Below the pieces are notes generated by a model. The model made no database searches. It had not been told where the DNA came from and was given only the letters and a program-made list of their open reading frames with translations. From Chondrus crispus (Eukaryota > Rhodophyta > Florideophyceae > Gigartinales > Gigartinaceae), in contig NW_005178980.1 of NCBI RefSeq assembly GCF_000350225.1, positions 62,498 to 126,497 on the forward strand: 64,000 nt of DNA, read 5' to 3'. This document shows, in pieces, positions 45,647-58,499 of the stretch. Position 1 is the first letter of the stretch; each line of letters opens with the position of its first letter. Position numbers and translations under genes: made by a program.

Positions 45647-46943
45647 CTATCCTGTTGGGTAGCTAGATCCTGTACTCGACATTAGAATGACTCCCTTGGC
45701 CGTTTCTCGCCTTTGAATCCCCGTTTCACCCCCTGAAAACGACTTTGGCCTACTCCTGGCATTTTGTTTCTGCCAGGACACATGTCCCATCTGCTTGCAT
45801 ACGTAACACGTCATCGACTTGAATAGATTGGGCATTTGCTCCGGACTACCTGCTTCCATGACCATTATTGATTGCGTCCGTGCCTATCCCCACGTACTTG
45901 CCTGATATCCTCTCCAGGCCTCTGTGAATCCGCAATGTGCGTCATGGCGGCCACCGGCTCATCAAACCTCCCATTCTTGTGTGCGCGAATGCTTCCATGT
46001 GATTGGGTAACCTTTGTATGAAAGTAGTTGTAATGAGTCTCTTGTTTGCACTCAATGACGTTCCCAGAGTTTTTCCACAAACTTATTCACGGACTGGTTT
46101 ATTCTTTCCACTGCATTGTCCGTAACGCACCGTGCTGTGACTTTTGCTGCGTTGTTTTGATAGACGAGCCTCCACGAGGTCCCATACAAATACAATATTG
46201 ACGTCTGGGTTTTCTCGACACACTATGGTAGATATTTTGAGGGCCGCACTCTCAAATGCCGACATCCCCATCTCTCTTTCTAAATCAACCGGCATCGAGA
46301 ACTCACAATGTAGAAAAAATCCTGTTTCACAGATGGGAAGTTGAGGACCCCGGCACCACTGAATTCATTGAGAGACATCTTTTGTTGCCAAATCTTGATC
46401 CAGTCTAAGATAGAAGGATTCACGGTCTCTCTATTGGTCTGATGGTCATCATTGGTCCTGCATATGGTGTTCTTTGGGCTTCCCAAGCCCTCATTTACAG
46501 CGGGCTCCACAGGAGCTGGGTTACTCTTACGCATGTTAGTCGCCACATGCATCATGACCAGCTTCTGATGTTCGCAGTTCCACACCTTTAACTGATGCTG
46601 CATATCTTCAATCTGCGCCTTCATTTTCGTAATGTTTGTATTAGGTTCCATCTTGTGATTGGTTTCCCTCGCTCTGTGATCTGGTGCCAACTTTGTGATC
46701 ATACTCACGACTTCGGCATAATTGGAGCTGATATCGTCCCTGAAAGTTGGTGATTATGTCTTCCATCTGCTGAATGATCTTCTGGAGTTGCCGTAATACG
46801 TCCTCAGTCCTGACCAAGCCCTTCTTCAGACACGTAATTTCCAAATCTCCCTGGCATACCTCCGACGTGATCTTAATGGTAATGGCTGCGAGGTTGTCGA
46901 CATCGTCATGAACACTTCCCACCGCGGAACTTATTGAGGGCAC
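45647..46943 (-). mobile_element. Ty3/gypsy-type gag remnant
   Basis: Minus strand, about 1.3 kb. It opens with a coiled-coil region (DLEITCLKKGLVRTEDVLRQ, then KMKAQIEDMQHQLKVW), then MSLNEFSGAGVLNFPSVKQD, a capsid-like middle part, and a CCHC zinc knuckle, CYVCKQMGHVSW, near 45810-45770. Protease and polymerase do not follow. Broken, with about four or more breaks. An unidentified leader may lie in 46950-47600. Confidence 0.6.
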
Positions 46944-46949
46944 ATCTTA

Positions 46950-48770
46950 CCCCACCGACTCTAACTGACGCTCTGCGTTCGCCACTCGGCTGGATAAAAT
47001 CATTTCTCCGTACGCGTCCCTCGCCCTCTGGGTACGGACTCTCCTTTCCTGCTCCTTACAACGGTTCTGACACAATTCTGTGCAGACGACAGTCCTGGCC
47101 TGATAATTGCCTCTCTGAGCTCTTTAGCCCTTAGCAGTGCGATAAGGACTTCTACAGCAGGTGTATGAGACTTCTTATTCCTTCTACTTCACAGAAGAGG
47201 TAAAACACAAACAGTTTAAGATTATCGTTATATATTGGTTTTCACACTTGCTTCTCTGTCGTTTTTCGCAGATGTATCCGGTGGACCTGCCCCGGCTCTT
47301 ATGTTGACCTGGGCATTGATGTAACTTTTACTGAGGAGACTCTCTACTCCCTGCTTTTATGCTGTTCCAAATTGGGTCCCTCTATCTCTCTTTCCCTCTT
47401 AGTGAGCGCGAATCCGGTGCGAAATGCAAACGATTGGACACTCTTCTGCTGCTCAATAATTTCATAATTTCATCTATTACCCATTAGACCTATTTCGTGC
47501 CAATGCTTAGTGCCAAGAAGGCTGCCTGCTTCAACACAACAATTACGTCGGTAGAGAGTGCGGGTCCTAGAACGGCCGATGGCAAGGTCTTTCAGTGTGA
47601 GAGAGGTGTTGCAGCAGTCGGTAGCGACTAGTGGGAGCCATTATGTGTAGTACTCATAGATGACCCTTTTCCAAACTGCGTAAACGCGCAAATACAGTAT
47701 TTTCGAGGGAAAATTCAGAGCGGCACAAGACTCAGTTTTGGGGCCTTAGCCATTTAATTTTTTGCGGAAACTCTCTACTGTCCACGAGGTATTTGCTTGT
47801 GGTTTGAATGTCCCAATCAGTGAGCGAGAAATAGTGTAGCCGGCACTATTGTAATATATTAATTAGTAAGGTGTTTACGTATTGCGCTTGTCATGCACAT
47901 AGTGAGGTTGTACATAATAGAATTTGCTGCGGAAAAATCAATGTGGGCTTGTTTTGGTTTTGAACATTAAAATAGTATAGCCTAAACTATTTGCGATATT
48001 TGGATGTACACAAGTTTACTTCAGCAATGATTTAGGCAAGCAGAATCGCATCGTCTCAGGGCCTCTTCAAGCGAACAACCGTTACTCTGTTTTATCCGCA
48101 ATGCACTAGAGGCACTGAACCTTTTAATAAAGACGCACAGTGAACGATCTAATGATTCTTTTAACTGTTGATTTATAAGGTTTTCTAATGTCATGAGCGG
48201 CACCGGAGAATGTCAATAAGCATTCCAGAAGTAATGTAATTCTTACATCGAAGACAACAGTATGTATCGGTTTGCTGAACATTGTAAAATTGTCTACAAG
48301 AACAAGCAAGGAATTTCCACCCCAGTTCAAGTAAAGTTTGAGTAAAATGATTACATAACCGCTCGAAGAGCAAGTTATTTCGCAATACGCCAATCTACTC
48401 TTCACGGTCTTTCCCGATAGCCACGCAAGCCTAGTCGCCATCGCTGTTTTGTATATCATACTGGTGCGCCTGTCGAGAAACTGGTCGCTGCCAATCACAT
48501 TCGAACTGCAGCTGGTGACGTTACGCAGGAACGCTAATGAAATTTGGCCAGAACAGTCCCCCGCATTAAGCAGGGAAATGTTCTATAAAATCGTGAAAAG
48601 TTTCCGAGCGGCTTCGCCTGTTTCCTGATTACTGCCATCCCAAACGCCAAGACAAGCATTGTGTAAAATATATCACAAGGGCAGTTGAGGATGAGAACAG
48701 ATAACTTCTGAGGGTGTTCAGAGAACAATGCAAGCGCGAAAGGCGCTCAATGTAGAGCGCTCAGACCGAC
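46950..48770. other. No recognised gene
   Basis: AT-rich from 47600 on. A minus ORF at 48124-48498 (124 codons) has no domain. Possibly LTR and leader sequence of the flanking retroelements, but no repeat pair was found. Confidence 0.3.
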
Positions 48771-51700
48771 TTGAATCAAAACTCTGGCAACTGCGTTGAG
48801 TCGAAGGTGACTGAGGCAAAAGACTTCCCTCTAGGTCAGATCCGGGCAACGCTCGCTGACACCGTCGATGTGGTAGTTAGTGGAGATTTCGAAGCAGACT
48901 ATGGTGCCTTGAGTAAGTATCAGTACGACAGCTGCTCTGAAACTAGTGTGTTTGTCCACCTACTGCCACCCAAAAATATTCATCCCGCCCTTGGTGCTGA
49001 AGATGAAGACGATCTACCGACGGTTTCCGCAAAACAGATGAACTGCACTTTGTCGATTTTGTTCACTACTGACGAAACTTTGAGACTATGCGACGTTGAA
49101 TGGCCGGTGTTCGAAGAGCCAATGTTCGAGATTCTCTTATCCCGGCTTTTGCACCGAGCGTTGGGCTTCGATCTCGACGAGCATGTCACATCAGTGCGGG
49201 ATACGTATCACGATTGTTATTAATCACATGTGGGCTTCTTGCAACCCTCAAGCCAAGTTGGGAAAATATCGTCTCTACTCAAGCGTGTTTGGGTCGAAGA
49301 AATAAACATTCTGAAAGCATGGATCACCCTTCTGCCCAAGCACGGAAATTGTCAGAACGTCTGCTGGCCACCGCGGCCATTTTGGCAACAACCGGGGCCG
49401 ATTGACTCTCTTTCACGCAGTGGAACTGATCAAAAGGATTTTTCGAAATTGGAATCTCGCTCTGAACCGCAAGTTAATTCTGCAAATGGCGAGACTGCGG
49501 ATGGTACAAAGCACGGGGCTGATGACATGTGACAGTATTCAAATATAATTGACAATGCGAAGGAAAATGGATTGCCCAAGCGTCTCCACCAGACACTCGC
49601 CACCCTTGTCGATGATTATGAAGACGTGATACGATTCGGACTTGGGCCTGATCCGCCTGCAGACTTTCCACCCTTGAGGGTCTTTCTGAAGATGAACGCA
49701 GTTCCGGTTTGCGTGAAGTTCGGCGACATGGTCCACATCAGCGCCTCTTTCTGCGCAACATGTTCGACAAACTGCATAGCCTGGGTCTCATCTATGTCAA
49801 CAATGCCTCTCGAAGGGCATGTGCACCTCTTATCGTTCCGAACCCGGGACCAGAACATTTTCGGTTCACTGTTGATATCAGACCGGTCAACGTGCAAACC
49901 GTGCCGCATGTTTGGCCGATACCAGAACTTCAGCAAGCCGCTGTCTGTCTATTTCACGATGTGTGCTACGCCTCTCTTTATCTATGCCATGGCTACTTGC
50001 AGCTCCCTCCTTAACCTTGATTCTCAGGAATAGCAGAGCCTCATATCGCCTGACGGTGTTCTCCCGCCAAATTCAGTCATGTACGGCCAGACTAATGCGG
50101 TTTCCTGCCTTCCAAGCAGTTTCTAGCATATCCCAAAGGACTTACGCGAAATACTCTTGCAATGCTTGTACTGCATGCTCATCCAATGCCGTTCCCCAAA
50201 CCGTTTACTCGAAGTTCTGTTTTCCTTCCTTCAACTATGCCGCATGCACAATTCAAGTTGCATGCCAAAATAGGGCCAACTATTTCTGGAAGGGGTTGGA
50301 TGGAGTGAGAGGCCGATCAGTAAATAGTGCGTAAAGCTGGACCCTTCCCACCTCCAATCACTTCTGCGCATGCCCTCACCAGCTAACAGAGCGCAACTTG
50401 AACAGTTTGTATGGGCAGCTAAATGAATGCGCTCGGCAATACCTAACTTCAACGCTAAGATGGCTATAATACACAGTAAATTAGAAAAGATGTACGCCAC
50501 AACCTCGTGCAGTAGGAGTGGCGCCGCTGTTACAGTCAAGCTATTTGACTGCATTTGGGTTTAAGCTGAAAATAAGCCTTTCCAGCGTTTGAAGGCCGCA
50601 CTTACGCATGCCGTCACGTTCTCCCATCCGAATACAGAAAACCATTGTGTCTTTTCACTGATGCGTTCTAACAGCACTGTACCGGCTCTCTCGCCCACTG
50701 GGGGAGCATTCCGGCCCAATGCTGATAAGTGTATATCCCAGGGAAGTGTCTGCCAGACATCTCCATCGGATATAGACCATTCTTTCGTAGAACAACTTCA
50801 TATGCAGCTTGCATTCATTTCCGGTTCGTTTAGTGGCTCTTCGTCTGGCTGGTCAGCGCTACAGAAGGACGGATACGCCATAGTCGAGGCGGTCAAAATG
50901 TTGTTCTACCTAGTATTGCGGACACTGGGATTCTTTTTGTACACTGATCACAAGAATCTCGGTTTAAAATTATCATCTCCACATGGTTTCACCAACTCTG
51001 GCCAAGAAAAGTGGTCACAAAAATTGAACGATGGGCTATGCACATGTCAAGATTCCGTTCTACGACCGCTCACATTTCGGATCAAGAACATTGCTGGGCA
51101 GACCGTTTGTCCGGTTGGGGCCCGATGCACGACAAACAGGAAACTTCCTTGTTTGTCAGAGCCAGCCTTTTTCCCCTTTTTCGTGGCAACGGCAGCCCCG
51201 GAACTGGACCCGGAGTTAACACGGCCGAAGCCGGCACACATAATCGCTGCACAACAAGAAGCCATGGAGTCAGGTCCGGAGACCCCGCCAACGCAGAGAA
51301 GATCCTCCCTCGGTGCCATGACCGTAAGCGCGTGTGGGTACCCGCAGCTGCCGGCCAGTTGCAGATATGGATATGTGTCATCGCACTGTGGCATAATTGC
51401 CGACCACTGTATATTAGATTTATAATTAGATTTACGCTGTAAGAAACGGACCTTACAGCGCGCGTGCCCGCCTGCCCACGTGTACGAACCGTGTGCTGTC
51501 AACCCCGGTAGCTGAAATTGATACAGTGCGGGACGACTCGCACTGATTACAGTAGTACTATACGTTACAGTACCTCGGTACTGTGATATAGTATGATACT
51601 CGGCCTTATATCAAATACTAGGAAGGGGTCGACAGCGGGGGGGACCAAGGTAGCTTGGTCAGAATCCTCCACCGTCGAGCTACCCTCCCGCTTACTCTAA

Positions 51701-53455
51701 ATGGGGCGAATGCGCAGCGCGCGCGTTAGAGAGGAACCACACGGGTCGGGACGCGCCAACACGAGGGCGAGCCGGGATCCGCTTCCGCCCGTCAGCGCTA
51801 GTACGTCACCCAGCGCTGCTCCGGGGCGTGGAGGCTTCGATCCGCTGGCGCGTGCGCGCGTCCTACCCCGACCCGCTCTACCACACTGCTACCGGGCCCG
51901 GGCCCGGTTCCGTAAGCAGGGGGAGTCCCCTGTCTTCCTGCCGATCGGGTCTATTGTCGCACTATTAGAAACTCCCCCTTCGCCAGTGGGGTGTTTATGA
52001 TACACGCACACTGCGGTGGCAGGGGAAACCGGGGCTCGGACACAACATTTAAACATAATACAGATCACTTGTAATGGAAGAACATGAATGCTGACGTGGG
52101 ATCACCGTACCCATAATGTCCGCACTGCCTATTCACCGTTGGTGGTCATGACATACCTCGGCGCGTGAGTCACGCCCTGAATTCAGACAAACCAAGCGGG
52201 GGTTTAAATTTCGACTACTACAATATGGGACCTCGCACAACCGGTGAAATCTATGCCCTGCTCCTGAAAGATTGTGCATATTCATACGTATGGATTTAAG
52301 TATGCTCCGCAGCAGATATTGAGATTACTGCAGACGTCCTGCCGCGATGGATTGCTTGCTTCGGCGTTCCTCCAAACTGGGTTTCGGATCACGGCACTCA
52401 TCTCCAGAACCAGGACGTGGACGCCGTGAATCTCTCGTCGCTTTCCGACCATGACTTCGTCACTCCCGACTGTCCCCATCCTCATGGTAGAAGAACTATC
52501 GAAACAGTGTGCGAGGAGGTACTTGTGGCGTGTTGGGCGTTATTATATAAGTTCTCCATGATGGAGAAGTCATGGCCGGGTATTTGTCGACCCATCCAGA
52601 GCATCTTCAACCACACAAAACGTCCCTCATTCGGAAACATCGCTCCAATCACCACCTTCACTGGTACGCCACCAGACAGGCCCCTGCTTTCCATTCTACA
52701 GCCGCGCGAAGCATAGCCCCGTTAACTGGAATTGGTTCAGGTTCAGCAGACGATGAATACCAGATGTCTACACCATGCAGTCGAGGAAGGCACAAATAGG
52801 TCGCCCAAAGCCACACCTGGAAACATCACGCTGCAATCAAATTTTACATCCAGAATACTCACGTACGAGATATCGATTTCGAAATTGGGGACTACATACT
52901 GGTGGCACAAAGATTTTCAAACACAGGCAATAAATGCGAGTCAAGTGGCGCGGTCCTCAGCGAGTGGCCCGTGCTGTTTCCCATATGGTACTTGAGGTCC
53001 AAGAACCCCTTTCCCATACAACTACGCTTGTTCGTGCCAACCGGCTTTCCTTTGACGGCGACCGGCACCTGGGTGGTACGGAGACTCTTCTCGGCACCAT
53101 CGCGCACACCAATCCTCGTTGCAGTACGGTAGAAGTTCTGCCCAACTTACGCTATACTGGAATGTTAGAGCTTTATGAAGTTCACATGAAATGGCGAGGA
53201 TTTAAAAACGAAGATCATACGTGGGAACCATTCAAAAAACATGCAACAGAATATACCCAAGATGCTCTAAAACGTCTTGTCTACATTTCCAGAAGAGAGG
53301 AATGGCGTGCATCTGAGGCAGCTGCTCGTGTTCCAAGCCCTAGCCGCCATCGTTTTCGTGCATACCATACTTGTATGCCTGTGACGCAACTGGTCATTGT
53401 CGTTCGCATGAAATATTTATGCAAAGACGTTCGGCAAGATCGCTACTGGAATTAA
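48771..53455 (+). mobile_element. Ty3/gypsy chromovirus-like element, split by an LTR
   Basis: Plus strand. Parts in order: protease-to-polymerase linker (48771-49223, ETLRLCDVEWPVFEEPMFEI and ALGFDLDEHVTSVRDTYHDC); reverse transcriptase (49530-50030, FRFTVDIRPVNVQTVPHVWP); RNase H (50590-51050, FFLYTDHKNLGLKL); integrase zinc-binding start (about 51290-51420), interrupted by the family 1 LTR (51438-52020); integrase core pieces (52260-52700); and a chromodomain (53150-53290, HMKWRGFKNEDHTWEPF). Chromodomains direct some gypsy elements to particular chromatin. Broken in many places (ten or more); no LTR of its own was identified. Old fossil. Confidence 0.85.
51438..52020 (+). mobile_element. 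LTR, family 1, copy b, inside the gypsy element
   Basis: About 583 bases beginning TGTAAGAAACGG and ending near ACACGCACA, matching 13303-13871. It sits between integrase pieces of the older gypsy element, so it landed there later and now stands as a solo LTR. No clean target duplication could be read, so ends are approximate by some bases. Confidence 0.65.
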
Positions 53456-53459
53456 ATTA

Positions 53460-54300
53460 ACGTTGGGAATTATTCTGCAGAAGCATAAAATCATTCACAA
53501 TATTTGTTCAGATTCGAGAAGGTGCAAACGGCCACGAACCAACCTTCCACAGTTTTCCGTTGGCACGACGGCAAAGAATGACACTTTAACGCTACTACCT
53601 AACTGTATAAAGCTCCTATAGACTCGAGAGTAGAACCAAAGAAAATACGGAACAGCAGAAACCTTTGAAGTCAAGACTAGTCATCCACTCGGAGGCAAGC
53701 TGCTACGGGATACGTAATACATACTGAGGAAAAACTATCATGGAGAGACGGCTTCTTCATTCGATGTGCTTCGATGCTGTGGGCAATTTTTGTACGAATT
53801 GCTCCGCATCTCTACTTCATACATAATGTCTACGTTAATAGCAACTCCTATTACATCTCAGGCCTTGTACAGGTGTAAACACTCATGACCCGACCAAAAT
53901 AAAACCTCAGGAACGATGCTGTTCCATCGATGCCCCTCTCTCTTGTACACTCGGGATTCTATAGATCTACATACCGAGTTAAAATCCTATGCAGAAAACA
54001 GGAAAGTCTCGTCTTCGCTCAGCAGACGATTTCTTGAGAGACTATGCCCTAGCGTTAGCATTGCTCTCTGGCCATTCCCCGTGAGCTGTAGCTGTGTCAA
54101 TAGCATTAGCATTTCCCTCCAGCCATTATCAGTCCTCTGGCACGTTAGCAATGGAATTAGCTAAGGAGGCAGCTCGAATTGGGTCTGCAGCCCCTAGCCC
54201 AAATGGCGAAATTCGCAGTTCAAGAAAGACGCAACATAGCTTTTGCCTAAACTACTAGTTTAGTTTCAGCGGAAAATTTCAAGAAATTATTTAATAGACC
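53460..54300. other. No recognised gene
   Basis: Follows the chromodomain and may contain the element's 3' end. TAGCATT/CTCTGGC words recur around 54050-54140. Nothing coding. Confidence 0.3.
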
Positions 54301-54301
54301 C

Positions 54302-55466
54302 TGTTGGTGTTGCAGTATTACGACCGACGCGCGTGGAGGTTATGAATCTGGCGGCCAGCACGGTGTACACGTGGGCGAGCATGGCCACGTGTAGGGATCG
54401 CACGCGTGTACCGATCGGTCGTTGCGTGGCGTACGTGTACTGTAACACACGTGTCGTCCGTGCGGTAGTTGGTACAGTCAGCTCGCGATAACTGCAACCC
54501 CCGATGGCTGCAACCCCTTGACAACTGCAACAGTTGGACGTCTCCCAGCACGGGATCCTGTAAAATATTAGCAAAAAACTACATCGTTGCACACGTTGAT
54601 AACTGCAACGGCCTTTTGGCCGCCCGAGATTTGACAAAAAGCAATGAATGCAATCCGAAACGTCTGCAAAAATGTAAATGAAAGTATTAAAATGCGCAAA
54701 GCCGCGGCAGTGCCATATAAATTACAGCTTCGGGCAGCTGCTCTTGACTAAGCGCATTTGGGGGTGAAACGGAGACGGAAGTGGTGCCTTATTTACAGTA
54801 GAGCTTTACAGAGGACTCAGGCAAAACCCCGAGAGCAGGTCAGAGAAGGACAGGTGCAGATTAAGATGGATAGTTTTTCTGAATAAAATATGAGGTTTTC
54901 TGTCTTGCGATTTCATTGGCTTACAAGTTTCCTTATCATACCACCCCGATAATTGCAACCCCCGATAACTGCAATACCAGGTGGTCTCCTTAGGTGTTGC
55001 AGTTATCGCGAGCTGACTGTAGCTATTACGCGTGTATAGTAGCACACAAGTGTAGTGGCAGCATCCGCGCGGTAGTTAGTAATTCTGGCACTAGTTTTTT
55101 AATTGTGTACAGTACCTGGCACGCACTAGGCGGCAGGTTCTGTACTGGGACAGGTGCTCGAGGCGTCCCTCTGAGCGGTTAAGACCTGACACCTGTCCCC
55201 AACAGTAAACTTGGGCAAGCTTGCCCCCGTCCGCTTTGGGCCTAATCTACGACCGTTCGGTAGTTTTACTCGAGCTGGCTTCTACCGCGTCACCGGTCGC
55301 CTCCGTTTACGCACCACGGAGCGACTGCGCGTAACCGGCCACGTGTGCCACTCCCCTTCCGCGAGCGCGTCCGTATCGGCTATTTCGCGTGCCCCGCGTC
55401 CGCGCCCCGTGCTCCCTCGGTGAAGACTTCTGCCTCTCACCCAACTAGGGACGAGAGGAACTATCC
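54302..55466 (+). mobile_element. LTR, family 2, copy b, split by a MITE
   Basis: LTR from TGTTGGTG (54302) to ATCCCACA (about 55466), interrupted by a 545-bp TA-flanked element at 54475-55019; without it the LTR is about 620 bases, close to copy a (28559-29166). A shared leader-like repeat (55487-55626) and unknown ORFs follow in the same orientation, so this may be a 5' LTR. Fossil. Confidence 0.7.
54475..55019. mobile_element. TA-flanked MITE (pogo-like ends) within the LTR
   Basis: 545 bp with inverted ends CAGTCAGCTCGCGATAACTG and on (54475-54498 and 54996-55019), TA on both sides (54473-54474, 55020-55021). The start CAGT and the TA target are typical of pogo/Tigger. Inside each end the word ATAACTGCAAC or ATAATTGCAAC recurs (54486, 54951, 54965 and related), giving layered subterminal repeats. 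No ORF of note. A clean insertion into LTR copy b. Confidence 0.9.
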
Positions 55467-55486
55467 CACAGGTGGCAGTTCGTGCC

Positions 55487-55626
55487 CTCTTCTTTTCGTG
55501 TGCTTTCCTGTTTGCACCGGGAGACCACAGCCACGGCTTTTATAATCACCGCGTATCCATTCCCGATATTTCCTACAATTATTTCCATAATTTCCAAATT
55601 ACTTACACTGGGGCCCAGGGACACGT
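55487..55626. repeat. Dispersed 140-bp repeat, copy a
   Basis: Nearly 90% identical by eye to 63169-63310, with the block GGGAGACCACAGCCACGGCT unchanged in both and a shared end at ACACTGGGGCCC. It begins about 20 bases after LTR copy b. It might be a retroelement leader, a SINE-like unit or an RNA; no tRNA-like boxes are clear. Confidence 0.75.
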
Positions 55627-55999
55627 ATCACAACCCCCGACGCAAGCCGAGCCACAGGCCCATCTTTTATTTTTTATTTTCTGTATATATCAGAGCTGCG
55701 ACACCCCCTCGGCCTCCAGCATCTGCCAACCTCCGAGCTCTCTCCATTTTTGCACATCTCCTCTTCGTGCTTCCGGCGCCAACCGTCGCGCATCTCAGAG
55801 CTACTGGGCTTCCCGCGCTCCTTCGTTTCGGCGCCTCCGGCGCAAACTTCCACGCATCTCAAGGTCGTCGGCCTCCCGCGCTTCTCCGTTCTGTCTTCTT
55901 CGTTTTCGCTTTAATTTTAGCTTGCCCCGTCCTAAGTCCGAATCGAGCAGTATGCAGGTGGGTTTGCAATCCCCGTGTACCGTTTTCGGCCCCTCTCAT

Positions 56000-57138
56000 T
56001 ATGTATGGCGAGGACGAAGCAACAGCACGGAGAAGCACTAGTGGTAAGGCAACCCGCAAAGCCCTCTCGATCCGGGCTGCCTGCGGTTCGCGATCTGCCG
56101 GCCGGGACGAAGTGATGTTCGAGCTTTCTTCGCGCTCGGACGTCGAGATGGTTTCAAGAACGCCTGCGGAACCTGGGTCGTCCGCGGCATATACGGAATC
56201 CCGATGAAGTGATCACCTTGGAGGAGATCCGTCGTCTAGAGTCCGTTTCCCACCGGAATCTCTACGTATCATCGGTGATGGCGAGTGGGACATCGAACAG
56301 ATCTTCCTGGACGGAGGTGGTTCGTACTTTGGCATAGACGCGGACTCCTCTGAATCACTGCATTCTGCTCTACACCCTGAAGATTTCCGGCGCCGGTGTT
56401 AGCACGACCCACAAGATCGTCGGAAATCGATTCCAGTTTGGGGGAAGGATCGCATCTCCGACTACATGGGTATCGACAGCTTTTTCCAACCTGCACATCG
56501 GGAGGTGCCTGACGATGATCCATGGTCGTTATCGGGTGCTCAATCGTCTAACTCCACTCTACCGTGCTCCTTTCTCGGGGAGGGTGATTATTCGAAACCA
56601 CAGCAACATGTGTATCCCAGCGGCCGTCTGCAACTCGCCTCAGCTTGTCGAGTCTTCAACCCTAGCCTTGAAGTACTGTAATCTCTTGGTTGCCAACAGT
56701 ATCCTCTTGGAGAGGGGTGGCATCTTGTTGCGTCGCATCCGAGGTTTTGGCAACGCGGGCAAGCATCTTCGATATGACTAAGTGGACCTGAGAGGAGCAG
56801 CTCTACGCAGTCCCAGCGTTGGGGTCCTTGTGGGCCTCAGCTCCAGCGTATACGTCGCCCTTCTAGAAGGTTTGCTCCGCATCATGCAGAGCGTCTGCAT
56901 CTCAACCATACATTAGATCGTTCTTGAGTGTATGGAAGAGTTCCCGCTCCGTCTGTGCGCTGAAGCAGTCAAAGCGTGCCTTGGTGAAGACGGGACGTTT
57001 TATGGCGTCTCGAAGTTGCGCGAAGTGGTCTCAATCACTCCTAGAAAGAAGAAAAGAGGCGGAGTAGGCCGCGAAGGCGCCAGAAGAGCACACAAGAACG
57101 TCACGGTTCGGGCTTTCAGCAACTCCATTAGGCGCTAG
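56000..57138 (+). pseudogene. Unknown retroelement-associated ORFs
   Basis: Plus-strand protein-like stretches downstream of LTR family 2: MYGEDEATARRSTSGKATRK (from 56000), IIGDGEWDIEQIFLDGGGSY (about 56263), a segment with RVLNRLTPLYRAPFSGRVII and LALKYCNLLVANSILLERGG (to 56781), and a basic tail with SITPRKKKRGGVGREGARR (to 57138). I recognise no domain; a structural (gag-like) protein of the family 2 retroelement is a guess from position. Broken fossil with a few breaks. Confidence 0.35.
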
Positions 57139-57203
57139 TGCCAATCATCCCCAATCATTGGTTCTTTTGACCTCCTCATCCTTAAGTAGCATGTGGTCTT
57201 CAT

Positions 57204-57678
57204 TTGGTTTGTATTTCACATCCTTTTAATTCAAAGCGTAAATTTCTTGCCATTTGTCTTTTTGCAGGCTCGCCGGGAGACTCTTATAGAGTACCAACTT
57301 GGCGGCGTGTATCTCTCTTCTTGAGTACTGCTGAAGTGGCGACACGAGCATGTATCGATTGCGGCACACCCGAACGACTCCAAAGGGTGTTGTGCATTGC
57401 GCCTGTCCGGCAGAGACCAAGATCCGATGGTCCAGCACAACAACACAAACAACAAAAAGAACAACTGCCGAAGCACAGCGCTACAGAGCGTCCGATTCTC
57501 CCTTCCCCCTTTAAACGGACTTGCAGCCCGTGGTAGCTCTGGTACCAACCGCGGGGAAAGAACGGTCCAGTCCGGAACCGGTGTGGTAGAGATTTCTGAA
57601 GACGGGTTCTCAACGAGTATGGGGGGCGTCTACGTAGGTTACCCGGTTCCACTGGGTTGTAAGGCCAATGCTCGATGA
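57204..57678 (+). other. ORF scraps, no domain
   Basis: Overlapping ORFs at 57204-57536 and 57397-57678 (plus) show no recognisable motif. They may belong to the same retroelement remnant. Confidence 0.2.
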
Positions 57679-57705
57679 GCGTTTTCGACACCTTGAATAC
57701 GCGAC

Positions 57706-58035
57706 AAGGTCTTCGACGGGGGCGTCGCAATGCAGCCCGACGAGATGAGGTCACAGTAGCAGTGCTACATCAACGTGTCGCCCGATGGCCGAAACACCTA
57801 CGCCAACTCGGTCGCAACCGAAGCCGATGGCACCAGCTTAGAAGGAAACACTAAACGGTGTGCCAGTACTCTCGTAAGCACGCACATTAAGGCCTTCGAC
57901 GGAGGTGTCGTTGCAACAGAATCCGAGGGAATTAGGACACAGTAGCAACACTACACCCACTTGTTTCCCGAGGGCTAGAACACCTACACTGGATCGGTTG
58001 CAACGAAAGCCGATGGCACCAACAAGATAGAAGGG
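57706..58035. repeat. Two-unit tandem repeat, 183-bp period (family 4)
   Basis: Units start AAGGTCTTCGACGGGGGCGT (57706) and AAGGCCTTCGACGGAGGTGT (57889) and each ends near CCGATGGCACC; roughly 70% identical by eye. The array at 44600-45060 is the same family in the opposite direction. An AG-rich tract with GATAGAAAAGGAAAAG follows (58050-58085). Confidence 0.7.
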
Positions 58036-58499
58036 AAATAGATATAGGGTTTGAGATAGAAAAGGAAAAGAAAAGGTAAAATGGATCAGGAAAAAAGGAA
58101 CCCGGAGTGCAGAAGGAAAACTTTGGCTACGTAGATAGGAAGCGCTTCGCCAAATGGGAGCTGTCTTCGACGAAGGCGAAATACAACTTTCGGTAACTCG
58201 GCTACCTTTACTGACATGGTGGTCAATGGGATTGGGTACATCTCGCCCCGCCCGAGCCACTACAGTACCTCGCGGCGCTAGACACTCAATCTATCAGCTA
58301 AATTAATGGTAACTAAATAAATGAATAAATTAAAATAATTGAAAATTATAACTGTGCAAATATTCACACTTGTGTCCCCCAACCTGGACTATTTGTCATA
58401 TCCAATTAGTTCCCTTTCCTTTCACCCACTGTAGAGCCCGTTATTGCACTACAAAGGGGCCATAGAACTTTGAAATGGCGATTGGCCACTTCTGCATGG

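Noticed and set aside
51891-51932. ACCGGGCCC/GGGCCCGGT palindrome followed by CAGGGG/CCCCTG
   Set aside because: Superficially paired, and both flanks show CC, but the second has a 4-base loop and the bases are very GC-biased inside an LTR; not safe to add.
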